A program made the position numbers and the translations under genes. The notes under the pieces are model-generated. The model made no database searches. It was not told the origin of the DNA and saw only the letters and a program-made list of their open reading frames with translations. This document shows, one piece after another, positions 42,130 to 50,518 of a stretch of 64,000 nt of DNA. Source of the stretch: Rossellomorea aquimaris (GTDB taxonomy: Bacteria > Bacillota > Bacilli > Bacillales > Bacillaceae_B); assembly GCF_035590735.1 (NCBI RefSeq), contig NZ_CP141595.1, positions 3,620,001-3,684,000 of the forward strand. The letters run 5' to 3'. Every line of letters begins with the position of its first letter. Position 1 is the first letter of the stretch.

Positions 42130-42529
42130 AGAATAAAACGTTCTCCAGCTCTTTTACAAGTTCTTTCCCGACTTCAATATATTCTTCCGGGAAGCTTGCA
42201 TCGGGATCTTGTGGTTCGGAAAATTGATTGACCGAGCCTGAGAAGGTTCCGGTTGATGCGTTATCGTCCAAGCCACGCTGGTATTTATGAGAGAGAAGGA
42301 ACGGTTTACCGAATTCAACCGTTGCCCCCCTTGAGTCCAATTGGCCGTCAACAGATGTAAACGGTACTCTCAAATATTGGTAGCCAACTTCGTCATCAAT
42401 TTTGTAATCAAAATAGCCGTGATCATAATCCCAATTACCACCTATCGAATATCCAAGCGGCTTTAATAGCTGTTCAAGCTTATACAGTTGGTAATGCTGT
42501 CCTTCGATGTTAGATGAAAGCTCTATCAC
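42122..42529 (-). CDS. yugN: YugN-like family protein
   Basis: A 135-aa acidic soluble protein (GYFDYKIDDEVGYQYLRVPF .. GATVEFGKPFLLSHKYQRGLD). It matches the YugN-like family of Bacillus, of unknown function, and sits beside pgi and yugO as in B. subtilis. The start is GTG with a weak ribosome binding site. It overlaps yugO tail to tail. Confidence 0.82.
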   Translation of the reverse strand: MIELSSNIEGQHYQLYKLEQLLKPLGYSIGGNWDYDHGYFDYKIDDEVGYQYLRVPFTSVDGQLDSRGATVEFGKPFLLSHKYQRGLDDNASTGTFSGSVNQFSEPQDPDASFPEEYIEVGKELVKELENVLFSS

Positions 42530-42587
42530 GTGGATCCATCCCCTTTCTTTTAGGGATAGTTTCTCCTAAAGTGAAAGAAAAATGTAA

Positions 42588-42618
42588 AAAGAGCACTGAG
42601 ATTTCCTCAGTGCTCTTT
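42588..42618 (-). terminator. terminator of pgi
   Basis: A perfect 13-bp stem AAAGAGCACTGAG/CTCAGTGCTCTTT has a 5-nt loop (42601-42605). Confidence 0.8.
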
Positions 42619-42620
42619 CC

Positions 42621-43970
42621 TTATTTAAGGCGTTTTTCAAGCTCCGCCTTCTTCTCTTCAAAGCCTGGTTTCCCAAGAAGGGCGAACATATTTACTTTGT
42701 ATGCTTCCACTCCAGGTTGGTCAAATGGATTTACACCCAGCAGGTATCCACTCATCGCACACGCTTTCTCGAAGAAGTACACGAGGTAACCGAATGTGTA
42801 TGCATCCATCGCCGGAATTTCAACGATCAGGTTTGGTACGCCACCATCTGTATGGGCAAGCAGTGTCCCTTCAAACGCTTTGTTGTTTACAAAATCAACC
42901 GTTTCACCGGCTAAATAGTTTAAGCCGTCCAAATCACTGTCAGCCTTCTCGAGTTTCAGCTCATGACGTGGCTCTGAAACCTTGATGACCGTTTCAAAAA
43001 TGTCACGGCGTCCTTCTTGAACATATTGTCCAAGAGAATGAAGATCTGTTGAGAAGTTAGCTGAAGAAGGATAAATTCCCTTTTGGTCTTTCCCTTCACT
43101 TTCCCCAAACAGCTGCTTCCACCATTCAGAAAAGTATTGTAAACCAGGCTCATAATTAATGAGCATTTCGATCGTTTTTCCTTTATTATATAGCGCGTTA
43201 CGAACAGCAGCATATTGATAAGCAGGGTTTTCTGTAAGCTCAGATTTACTGAAATCTTCACGGGCCTGTGCAGCGCCGTTCATCATCGTCTCGATTTCCA
43301 CTCCGCTTACAGCAATCGGAAGCAGCCCAACGGCTGTCAAAACTGAATAGCGACCGCCAATATCATCAGGTACAACGAATGTTTCATAGCCTTCGTCAGA
43401 TGCCAATGTTTTAAGGGCACCTTTCGATTTATCCGTTGTCGCATAGATGCGTTTGCGTGCTTCTTCCACCCCGTACTTTTCTTCCAGCATTTTACGGAAG
43501 ATACGGAAAGCTATCGCCGGTTCAGTCGTAGTACCGGACTTCGAAATCACGTTAATGGAGAAATCTTTTCCATCAAGAAGGTCCATTAAGTCCTTCATGT
43601 ATGTGGAGCTGATGTTTTGTCCAACAAACAGGACTTGTGGAGTGGAACGCTTTTCTTTCGGAAGAGCATTGTAAAAGCTGTGGTTCAGCATTTCAATCGC
43701 CGCACGGGCTCCCAAATAAGATCCACCAATACCGATGACAAGAAGGACATCGGAATCATTTTTAATTTTCTCTGCTGATTTCTGAATGCGGGAAAACTCT
43801 TCTTTATCGTACTCAACAGGAAGGTCGATCCATCCCAGGAAATCGTTCCCTGCACCTGTTTGTTCGTGCAACGAATGATGAGCAACCTTCACGGCATCAC
43901 TTAAGTATGTAAGTTCATGTTCTCCAAAAAACGATAACGCTTTTGAATAATCAAAACGAATGTGTGTCAT
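42621..43970 (-). CDS. pgi: glucose-6-phosphate isomerase
   Basis: A 449-aa glycolytic enzyme that interconverts glucose-6-phosphate and fructose-6-phosphate. It carries the sugar-phosphate SIS motifs LLVIGIGGSYLGARAAIEML and NVISKSGTTTEPAIAFR, plus ADSDLDGLNYLAGETVDFVN and the catalytic lysine/His region near the C-terminus (NPFDQPGVEAYK). The ATG at 43970 follows GGAGG; the N-terminus MTHIRFDYSKAL equals that of Bacillus Pgi. Confidence 0.97.
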   Translation of the reverse strand: MTHIRFDYSKALSFFGEHELTYLSDAVKVAHHSLHEQTGAGNDFLGWIDLPVEYDKEEFSRIQKSAEKIKNDSDVLLVIGIGGSYLGARAAIEMLNHSFYNALPKEKRSTPQVLFVGQNISSTYMKDLMDLLDGKDFSINVISKSGTTTEPAIAFRIFRKMLEEKYGVEEARKRIYATTDKSKGALKTLASDEGYETFVVPDDIGGRYSVLTAVGLLPIAVSGVEIETMMNGAAQAREDFSKSELTENPAYQYAAVRNALYNKGKTIEMLINYEPGLQYFSEWWKQLFGESEGKDQKGIYPSSANFSTDLHSLGQYVQEGRRDIFETVIKVSEPRHELKLEKADSDLDGLNYLAGETVDFVNNKAFEGTLLAHTDGGVPNLIVEIPAMDAYTFGYLVYFFEKACAMSGYLLGVNPFDQPGVEAYKVNMFALLGKPGFEEKKAELEKRLK

Positions 43971-44133
43971 AACCATCCTCCGATTAAAATATTTTCTTCT
44001 ATCTCACTTTATCGAAAGCTGACCCGAGAATCAAGAAAGCCCCCTTTATGTAAGCGTGTGCATTGCAAACTTTTTTCAACAACTGTACTCACCCGCTTAT
44101 ATTCCCCTAATTATTGGTGTACAAACCAATACA

Positions 44134-44164
44134 GAGGGACGGACCTTCACAAGGTCCGTCCCTC
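44134..44164. terminator. terminator of yugJ, with a recurring sequence word
   Basis: A perfect 14-bp stem GAGGGACGGACCTT/AAGGTCCGTCCCTC has a 3-nt loop. There is no long T run. Part of this word recurs at 61190-61200 and at 51296-51308. Confidence 0.7.
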
Positions 44165-44174
44165 CCACATTTCA

Positions 44175-45338
44175 TTATAGAGATGCTCTCAGAATCGCAA
44201 GTACGTCATCTTTGTTTAATTTATTGAAGTTACCGAATTCGCCGTTCACCATCGCTTTGTCTGCCATCAGGTCCAGTTGACTGTCGTCGATATCATAGTC
44301 TGCCAATCTGGACGGTGCACCGATGCTCGTCCAGAATTCACGAAGCTTTTCGATTCCTTCCAATGCCACTTCCTCTTCTGACTTACCGGCAGGGTCAACA
44401 TTGAATACTCGTTCTGCCAGTTGAGCAAATCGTGCAGGATTCACTTTCAGGTTATGCTTCATCCAGTTAGGGAATAGAATCGCGAGTCCACCTGCATGCG
44501 GTATGTCGTAAACGGCTGACACCGCATGTTCAATGTTATGACTTGCCCAATCTCCGTTGTAGCCCATTTGCAGCATTCCATTTAGGGCGATTGTTCCAGA
44601 GTAAAGAATCGTCTCGCGAAGCTCATAGTTTTCAAGATCATTGATCAACTTCGGAGCAGTTTCGATAACCGTAGTCAGAACGGACTCACACATACGGTCC
44701 TGAAGTGGTGTGTTGGTTGCATTATTGAAATACTGTTCAAACACGTGACTCATCATATCCACCATACCGTAGATTGTATGATCTTTCGGTACTGTGAAGG
44801 TATTTACCGGATCCAGGATAGAGAATTGCGGGAATGTCACCGGGCTGCCCCAACCATATTTCTCATTCGTTTCCCAATTCGTGATAACAGATCCTGCATT
44901 CATTTCAGAGCCGGTCGCTGCAAGAGTCAGGACGGTTCCGAATGGAAGAGCTTCTTTCGCAAAAGCTTTCTTCGTTACAAGATCCCATGCATCACCATCA
45001 TACTTTGCACCTGCAGCAATTGCTTTTGTACAGTCGATGACACTTCCGCCACCGACAGCTAAAATAAATTCGATATTATTTTCTTTACTTATTTCTACAC
45101 CTCGTCTGACTGTGGAAAGACGTGGATTCGGTTCTACTCCGGAAAGCTCGAATACTTCGCTGTCAATATCTTTCAATACAGTCATTACCTGATCGTATAA
45201 ACCATTACGCTTAATGCTTCCGCCACCATATACGACAAGCACTTTTTTACCATATTGAGGTACCAATTCTTTCAGTTGTTCTACTTGTCCTTTCCCAAAA
45301 ATCAATTTGGTAGGATTGTAAAAAGTAAATTCATTCAT
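44175..45338 (-). CDS. yugJ: iron-containing alcohol dehydrogenase (butanol dehydrogenase type)
   Basis: A 387-aa Fe-ADH. The NAD(P)-binding part is LVVYGGGSIKRNGLYDQV and ILAVGGGSVIDCTKAIAAG. Metal ligands are in the DHTIYGMVDMMSHVFEQYF and HNIEHAVSAVYDIPHAGGLAILFPNWMKHN stretches. B. subtilis YugJ/YugK are the closest relatives and are annotated as NADH-dependent butanol dehydrogenases. Only one copy is present here where B. subtilis has two in tandem. Confidence 0.9.
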   Translation of the reverse strand: MNEFTFYNPTKLIFGKGQVEQLKELVPQYGKKVLVVYGGGSIKRNGLYDQVMTVLKDIDSEVFELSGVEPNPRLSTVRRGVEISKENNIEFILAVGGGSVIDCTKAIAAGAKYDGDAWDLVTKKAFAKEALPFGTVLTLAATGSEMNAGSVITNWETNEKYGWGSPVTFPQFSILDPVNTFTVPKDHTIYGMVDMMSHVFEQYFNNATNTPLQDRMCESVLTTVIETAPKLINDLENYELRETILYSGTIALNGMLQMGYNGDWASHNIEHAVSAVYDIPHAGGLAILFPNWMKHNLKVNPARFAQLAERVFNVDPAGKSEEEVALEGIEKLREFWTSIGAPSRLADYDIDDSQLDLMADKAMVNGEFGNFNKLNKDDVLAILRASL

Positions 45339-45539
45339 TATTTGTTACCTCCTTGTATTTTGTAAGGGCCGAACTATTTCGTTACCCAAAATTTCTTCAA
45401 CACATTTCCTATTATCGAATATATCATCCCCAAAATGCAAAGAACTTGCACATGGAAATTTCGCTACGATCAATTTGAATAGGAATAAGGGATATGGGAA
45501 ACGTTATAAATGAGCCATTCAATTAAGGAGGAATACAAC

Positions 45540-45776
45540 ATGAGTGCAATTCAACGCATTGCTCTGGTTCTTACCATCATTGGTGCTGTGAACTGGGGAC
45601 TTATCGGCTTCTTTCAATTCGATCTTGTTGCAGCCATCTTCGGTGGTCAAGATGCCGCTCTATCCCGTATCATTTACGGTTTAGTTGGTATTGCCGGTCT
45701 AATTAACCTTGGACTATTATTCAAACCAACGGAAGAGCTTGAAAGAGAACCTCATTCTGAGCCGACGCGCTATTAA
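45540..45776 (+). CDS. yuzA: DUF378 family membrane protein (YuzA)
   Basis: A 78-aa protein with two transmembrane helices separated by QFDLVAAIFGGQDAALSR. The DUF378 signature GAVNWGLIGFFQFDLVAAIFG lies at the start. A short polar tail is rich in Glu (TEELEREPHSEPTRY). The ATG follows GGAGG. Function is unknown; its place between yugJ and yugI is conserved in Bacillus. Confidence 0.88.
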   Translation: MSAIQRIALVLTIIGAVNWGLIGFFQFDLVAAIFGGQDAALSRIIYGLVGIAGLINLGLLFKPTEELEREPHSEPTRY

Positions 45777-45807
45777 AGTAAACCAGGATCTCCCGTACCA
45801 TCTAAAA

Positions 45808-45836
45808 AAAGGTGACCCATCCTCTGGGTCACCTTT
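45808..45836. terminator. bidirectional terminator between yuzA and the aldehyde dehydrogenase gene
   Basis: A perfect 12-bp stem AAAGGTGACCCA/TGGGTCACCTTT has a 5-nt loop and A/T runs on both sides. Confidence 0.85.
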
Positions 45837-45837
45837 C

Positions 45838-47241
45838 TTATTTCAGTAACTTCTTAATGATTTGCATACCAAATCTTCCACTTGGATAACGGAAGCTTAA
45901 ATCAAACTTCGTCGTCTGCTTCAAGATGCTCTTGTAATGTGAGAAGGTTGAGAAGCTTGATTCTCCGTGGTAATTTCCAATTCCACTCTCCCCTACTCCT
46001 CCAAAAGGAAGATATGGAGTAACGATGTGCATGAGTGTATCATTCACACAACCGCCACCGTAGGAAATCGATTCGTTAATTCTCTCTTCTGTGATTGGAT
46101 TGCTCGTGAACAAATAAAGAGCCAGGGGTTTCGGTCGCTCTGTCACAAATTCAATGACTTCATCAAGCTCCTCATATTCTATGACAGGGAAAACCGGGCC
46201 AAATATCTCATCCTGCATCACAGGTACAGTAAAATCTCTCGGCTTCATTAATGTCGGTTCAATTTTCAAGCTCCCAGGATCCACATTTCCCCCTAAGAGG
46301 ATTTCTCCATCTTCCAAGTAGCTTGTTAAACGATTGAAATGACGTTCATTTACAATCCGACCAAATTTTTCACTCTTTAATGGTTCTGTTCCATAAAATT
46401 CAATAACCGTTTTCTTAAATTCGGTGATAAATTCATCTATCTTGCTCTTATGAATAAACAGGTAATCAGGTGCAATACACGTCTGCCCGGCATTTGTCAC
46501 TTTACCGAAGGCGATGCGCTTCGCAGCCAGAGGGATATCCGCCGTTTCATCCACTATACAAGGACTTTTCCCACCAAGTTCAAGTGTGACGGGTATCAAC
46601 TGCTTTGCCGCTGCTTCCATCACTACTTTTCCGACCGGGACGCTGCCGGTAAAGAAAATATAATCGAATGGCTGTTTCAGGAGATGCTGCGTCGTTTCTA
46701 CTCCACCTTCAATCACGAAAAGCTGTCTTGGGTCAAAATGAGTGTTGATCATTTCCGCTAATAATGCTGATGTAGCAGGAGTTAATTCTGACGGTTTAAT
46801 GATGGCTGTATTCCCGGCTGCAATCGCTCCAATGACAGGGGCCAGTGCAAGTTGAATCGGGTAATTCCATGGTGCGATAATTAATGTGACACCATAAGGC
46901 TCCGGGACCGTGTATGCTTTCGAGCCTATATGTGTCTTTGCTGTTTTGACCTTTTTTGGTTCTGCCCATTCGTCGATATTTTTCAGCACGAATCGAATTT
47001 CTTCCAGAAGGATGCCTATTTCTGTCGCATACGTTTCCATCTCTGATTTATTTAAATCTATCTTTAATGCATTTATGATTTCTGCTTCATGATTTTTAAT
47101 GACTGCTGAGAACTTCTCTAGCAAGTCTTTTCTATATTGTAGTGGCCGCGTAACCCCTGACTTAAAAAATTGCTTATGCTGTTGAAGTGTTGATTCAACC
47201 GTTTCAAGAGAAGCTTCCTCTATAATCATTTCAGTTGACAC
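45838..47241 (-). CDS. aldehyde dehydrogenase (YwdH/class 3 type)
   Basis: A 467-aa NAD(P)-dependent aldehyde dehydrogenase. It shows LIIAPWNYPIQLALAPVIGA, the general-base motif VTLELGGKSPCIVDE, and the catalytic cysteine in KVTNAGQTCIAPDY. The C-terminal PYLPFGGVGESGIGNYHG and following hydrophobic tail are typical of class 3/YwdH-like enzymes for fatty or aromatic aldehydes. The start is GTG, 6 nt after GGAGGG. It is the first gene of the block that separates yuzA from yugI. Confidence 0.9.
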   Translation of the reverse strand: MSTEMIIEEASLETVESTLQQHKQFFKSGVTRPLQYRKDLLEKFSAVIKNHEAEIINALKIDLNKSEMETYATEIGILLEEIRFVLKNIDEWAEPKKVKTAKTHIGSKAYTVPEPYGVTLIIAPWNYPIQLALAPVIGAIAAGNTAIIKPSELTPATSALLAEMINTHFDPRQLFVIEGGVETTQHLLKQPFDYIFFTGSVPVGKVVMEAAAKQLIPVTLELGGKSPCIVDETADIPLAAKRIAFGKVTNAGQTCIAPDYLFIHKSKIDEFITEFKKTVIEFYGTEPLKSEKFGRIVNERHFNRLTSYLEDGEILLGGNVDPGSLKIEPTLMKPRDFTVPVMQDEIFGPVFPVIEYEELDEVIEFVTERPKPLALYLFTSNPITEERINESISYGGGCVNDTLMHIVTPYLPFGGVGESGIGNYHGESSFSTFSHYKSILKQTTKFDLSFRYPSGRFGMQIIKKLLK

Positions 47242-47400
47242 ATGAATCCCTCCGAATCTTTAATGTTTAATAGTTTAAACATAAGAACATTTTTATCGTA
47301 CGACGATTTCTGTTTATTGTCAATTTCAATGATTTTACCCAGAATTGATGCTCTCTAATCATTTCGATACTAAATAGAAAATTCCTTTACAAACCGAAAA

Positions 47401-47437
47401 AAGAACGTATCCCCAATAAAAGTGAGGATACGTTCTT
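47401..47437 (-). terminator. terminator of rocG
   Basis: A perfect 12-bp stem AAGAACGTATCC/GGATACGTTCTT is followed by a weak T run. Confidence 0.8.
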
Positions 47438-47452
47438 TATATTATGCGATCG

Positions 47453-48706
47453 TTACACCCAACCTCTGAATCTAGAGGCTTCAGCCATTTTGCGTGCGCC
47501 GACCATGTATGCGGCGAGTCGCATATTCACTCGACGATTCTGAGATGTTTCGTATACATTGTTGAAAGCTTCGACAAGTTTAGCATGAAGCTTCTCGTTT
47601 ACTTCTTCTTCCGTCCAATAATACCCCTGATTATTCTGAACCCATTCGAAATATGAAACCGTTACTCCACCCGCACTTGCCAGCACGTCTGGAACAAGCA
47701 GGATTCCTCTTTCAGAAAGGATTCGTGTTGCTTCAAAGGTAGTCGGACCGTTTGCAGCTTCTACCACAATGGATGCTTTAATATCGTAGACATTCTCTTC
47801 AGTGATTTGGTTTGAAATCGCTGCAGGGACAAGGATGTCACACTCCAGTTCCAATAATTCCTTATTTGAAATCGTGTTTTCAAATAGTGTCGTTACTGTA
47901 CCGAAGCTATCCCGACGGTCTAACAGATAATCAATATCCAAACCAGCCGGATCATGAAGGGCACCATGGGCATCGGAAATGGCAATGACCTTTGCACCGG
48001 CATCATGCATGAACTTCGCTAAGAAACTGCCGGCATTTCCAAAACCTTGGATGACGACTCGTGCACCTTTGATGTCAATGCCACGTTTCTTTGCAGCTTG
48101 GTCAATACAGATGGTCACACCTTGAGCTGTCGCCTTTTCACGACCTTGTGAACCACCAAGGACAATCGGTTTTCCTGTAATGAATCCTGGTGAGTCATTT
48201 TCCCGAAGACGGCTGTATTCATCCATCATCCAAGCCATGATTTGTGAGTTTGTGTAGACATCAGGTGCCGGGATATCCTTTGTAGGGCCAACAATTTGAC
48301 TGATGGCACGAACATAGCCGCGACTTAGCTTTTCCAGTTCTGTGAAAGACATCGTTCTTGGATCACAGATGATCCCGCCTTTTCCCCCACCATATGGTAA
48401 ATCGACAATTCCGCATTTCAAGCTCATCCACATGGATAAAGCCTTCACTTCCTCTTCATCCACTTCAGGGTGGAATCGTACCCCGCCCTTGGTAGGTCCG
48501 ACTGCGTCGTTATGTTGTGCACGGTAGCCCGTAAATACTTTGATACTGCCATCGTCCATTCGAACCGGGATACGAACGGTCAACATACGAATCGGCTCTT
48601 TCAGAAGTTCATACATTTCTTCCGTATATCCAAGCTTCGATAAAGCATCATTGATGACATGCTGTGTAGAAGTAAACAGATTAAGGTTTTCTCCCATTGT
48701 AAACAT
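47453..48706 (-). CDS. rocG: NAD-dependent glutamate dehydrogenase
   Basis: A 417-aa enzyme that oxidatively deaminates glutamate to 2-oxoglutarate. The glutamate-site lysine lies in DLPYGGGKGGIICDP, QHNDAVGPTKGGVRFHPEV comes before it, and the Rossmann stretch is GARVVIQGFGNAGSFLAKF. RocG and GudB cannot be told apart by eye; rocD and a RocR-like gene upstream favour rocG. M1 is kept as start (AGAGGCGA directly upstream), but an ATG three codons later is possible. It completes ornithine/arginine breakdown with RocD. Confidence 0.92.
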   Translation of the reverse strand: MFTMGENLNLFTSTQHVINDALSKLGYTEEMYELLKEPIRMLTVRIPVRMDDGSIKVFTGYRAQHNDAVGPTKGGVRFHPEVDEEEVKALSMWMSLKCGIVDLPYGGGKGGIICDPRTMSFTELEKLSRGYVRAISQIVGPTKDIPAPDVYTNSQIMAWMMDEYSRLRENDSPGFITGKPIVLGGSQGREKATAQGVTICIDQAAKKRGIDIKGARVVIQGFGNAGSFLAKFMHDAGAKVIAISDAHGALHDPAGLDIDYLLDRRDSFGTVTTLFENTISNKELLELECDILVPAAISNQITEENVYDIKASIVVEAANGPTTFEATRILSERGILLVPDVLASAGGVTVSYFEWVQNNQGYYWTEEEVNEKLHAKLVEAFNNVYETSQNRRVNMRLAAYMVGARKMAEASRFRGWV

Positions 48707-48848
48707 TCGCCTCTTTATTATGTGATCTGAAACGTTGTAATTGTAACATATTACCGTATCTTAAACCATTGACTTGGGAAAGAAATAATTTTTATTTTCA
48801 CGCCTGTTCCAATCGATTTAAGAAAAAAACTTTTAACCCAACCGGGAA

Positions 48849-50042
48849 TTAAGACAGTACTTTTTTGATTCTTTCAATTGCCCAATCAAGGTCTTCTTGT
48901 GAGATGACAAGTGGTGGAGCAAAACGAATCACTGTTTCATGTGTTTCTTTACAAAGCAGTCCTTCTTCTTTCAGTTGTTCACAGTATTTACGTGCTGGTT
49001 CTTTCAGTTCCACTCCGATAAATAATCCGCTACCACGAACTTCCTTAATCATAGGATTATCTATCTCACGAAGTTTACTCATAAAGTATTCTCCCATTTG
49101 AAGAGAACGATCCGCCAGGTTTTCATCGATCAGTACATCAAGGGACGCAACGGATACCGCACAAGCCATTGGATTCCCTCCGAAAGTAGAACCGTGGGAG
49201 CCAGGATTGAATACGCCTAATACTTCTTCATTGGCCACAACACATGAAATAGGGAACACTCCGCCTCCAAGTGCTTTTCCTAAAATGTACATGTCAGGAT
49301 CAACATCTTCCCACTCACACGCGAACATTTTCCCGGAGCGGGCAAGGCCTGCCTGAATTTCGTCAGCAATGAATAGAACGTTGTTTTCTTTACATAATTC
49401 ATATGCTGCTTTCATAAAGCCTTTAGGAGGGAATACGATCCCTGCTTCTCCCTGGATCGGTTCAATAAGGAAAGCTGCTGTATTTGGAGTGATGGCTTCT
49501 TTTAAAGCATCCAGATCACCGTAAGGAATCAAGTTGATCCCTGGAAGCATCGGACCGAAACCACGCTTGTATTCTTCTTCTGAAGAAAGGGAAACAGCTG
49601 TCATCGTTCTTCCGTGGAAGTTCCCGTTACACGCGATGATTTCCGCACTGTTTTCTGCTACACCTTTCACATCATATGCCCAGCGGCGGGCTGTCTTGAT
49701 CGCCGTTTCCACTGCCTCTGCACCGGTATTCATTGGAAGAGCCATGTCTTTACCAGCCATCTTACAAATCTTCTCATACCAAGGGGCTAATTGGTCGTTG
49801 TGGAACGCACGGGATGTCAGTGTCACACGGTCTGCTTGATCTTTTAACGCCTGGATGATCTTTGGATGACGATGCCCCTGGTTGACCGCTGAATAAGCGC
49901 TGAGCATATCCATATACTTATTGCCTTCTGGATCTTTAACCCATACACCCTCCGCTTCTGAAATGACGATTGGAAGTGGATGATAATTTTTCGCACCATA
50001 TTTTTCCGTTTGTTCAATAATCGAATGAGTACTTACTGCCAT
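48849..50042 (-). CDS. rocD: ornithine aminotransferase
   Basis: A 397-aa PLP enzyme that moves the delta-amino group of ornithine to 2-oxoglutarate, giving glutamate semialdehyde and glutamate. It shows YMDMLSAYSAVNQGHRHP, MNTGAEAVETAIKTARRWAY, EPIQGEAGIVFPP, FIADEIQAGLARSGKMFA (Asp for PLP nitrogen) and the Schiff-base lysine in DMYILGKALGGGVFPIS. The start follows AAGGAGG. About 95 bp upstream lies a remnant of rocA, whose full product would normally take the next step. Confidence 0.95.
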   Translation of the reverse strand: MAVSTHSIIEQTEKYGAKNYHPLPIVISEAEGVWVKDPEGNKYMDMLSAYSAVNQGHRHPKIIQALKDQADRVTLTSRAFHNDQLAPWYEKICKMAGKDMALPMNTGAEAVETAIKTARRWAYDVKGVAENSAEIIACNGNFHGRTMTAVSLSSEEEYKRGFGPMLPGINLIPYGDLDALKEAITPNTAAFLIEPIQGEAGIVFPPKGFMKAAYELCKENNVLFIADEIQAGLARSGKMFACEWEDVDPDMYILGKALGGGVFPISCVVANEEVLGVFNPGSHGSTFGGNPMACAVSVASLDVLIDENLADRSLQMGEYFMSKLREIDNPMIKEVRGSGLFIGVELKEPARKYCEQLKEEGLLCKETHETVIRFAPPLVISQEDLDWAIERIKKVLS

Positions 50043-50135
50043 ATTGTTTCCTCCTTACGTAATGAAAAAAAATAATTGTTTTTATACAAGGATGGAGCCC
50101 CTGTAGACAAAGGCCCCCTTCCTGTTTTCATACTC

Positions 50136-50270
50136 TTAAAGTGTTTCTGATGTTGTTTTTGCTTGAAGGTGAAGCAGAAGATAATCCGGTCCGCCCGCTT
50201 TAGAGTCAGTACCTGACATGTTGAATCCACCAAATGGTTGGTAGCCGACGATAGCTCCTGTACAACGACG
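50136..50270 (-). pseudogene. rocA: 3' remnant of rocA (1-pyrroline-5-carboxylate dehydrogenase)
   Basis: On the minus strand the 44 codons ending in TAA at 50136-50138 read RRCTGAIVGYQPFGG, FNMSGTDSKAGG and PDYLLLHLQAKTTSETL. This is the conserved C-terminus of RocA/PutC-type P5C dehydrogenases. Upstream a TAA lies in frame almost at once (about 50276) and then the sequence becomes regulatory DNA. The other roughly 470 codons are missing, including the catalytic cysteine. It is a deletion scar between rocD and the RocR-type sites. Confidence 0.85.
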
Positions 50271-50286
50271 AGGTTAGTTAACAGGC

Positions 50287-50305
50287 ATGCAAAAAATATT
50301 TGCAT
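50287..50305. promoter_or_regulatory. RocR-type upstream activating sequence 2
   Basis: ATGCAAAAAATATTTGCAT is an imperfect palindrome with ATGCAAA/TTTGCAT arms, as in B. subtilis RocR/AhrC-regulated roc UAS elements. It adjoins the rocA remnant. Confidence 0.75.
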
Positions 50306-50330
50306 TTAGAAAACCCTTACACTTATAATA

Positions 50331-50349
50331 ATGCAAAAGATAGTTGCAT
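50331..50349. promoter_or_regulatory. RocR-type upstream activating sequence 1
   Basis: ATGCAAAAGATAGTTGCAT has the same arms and length as the site at 50287; centres are 44 bp apart, about four helical turns. On the minus strand it overlaps a SigA-like TTGAAA-17-CATTAT. No clear -12/-24 (GG-10-GC with TGGCAC/TTGCA context) element was found on either side. Confidence 0.75.
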
Positions 50350-50518
50350 TTTTCAAGAGTTTTTTTAAAATTTTTTATAATTCCACTCTTTTTGTGTATT
50401 CCTTTGATAATAAGTCTTAAATCAAACAACAAACGAATGGAAAATTTGCGCAAAAAGAAGACTATAGACGATACGTTTTGCAGTAAGATCTAACAAAAAT
50501 GAAGAGGAGAGAATCAGC

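Noticed and set aside
50033..50305. 90-codon frame on the minus strand before rocD
   Set aside because: It runs in another frame across the rocA remnant and the UAS sites and has no ribosome binding site or recognisable product.
50287..50349. Sigma-54 promoter (GG-10-GC at about 50302-50318, minus strand)
   Set aside because: Only the GG and GC fit; the rest of TGGCAC/TTGCA is missing and it overlaps UAS 2.
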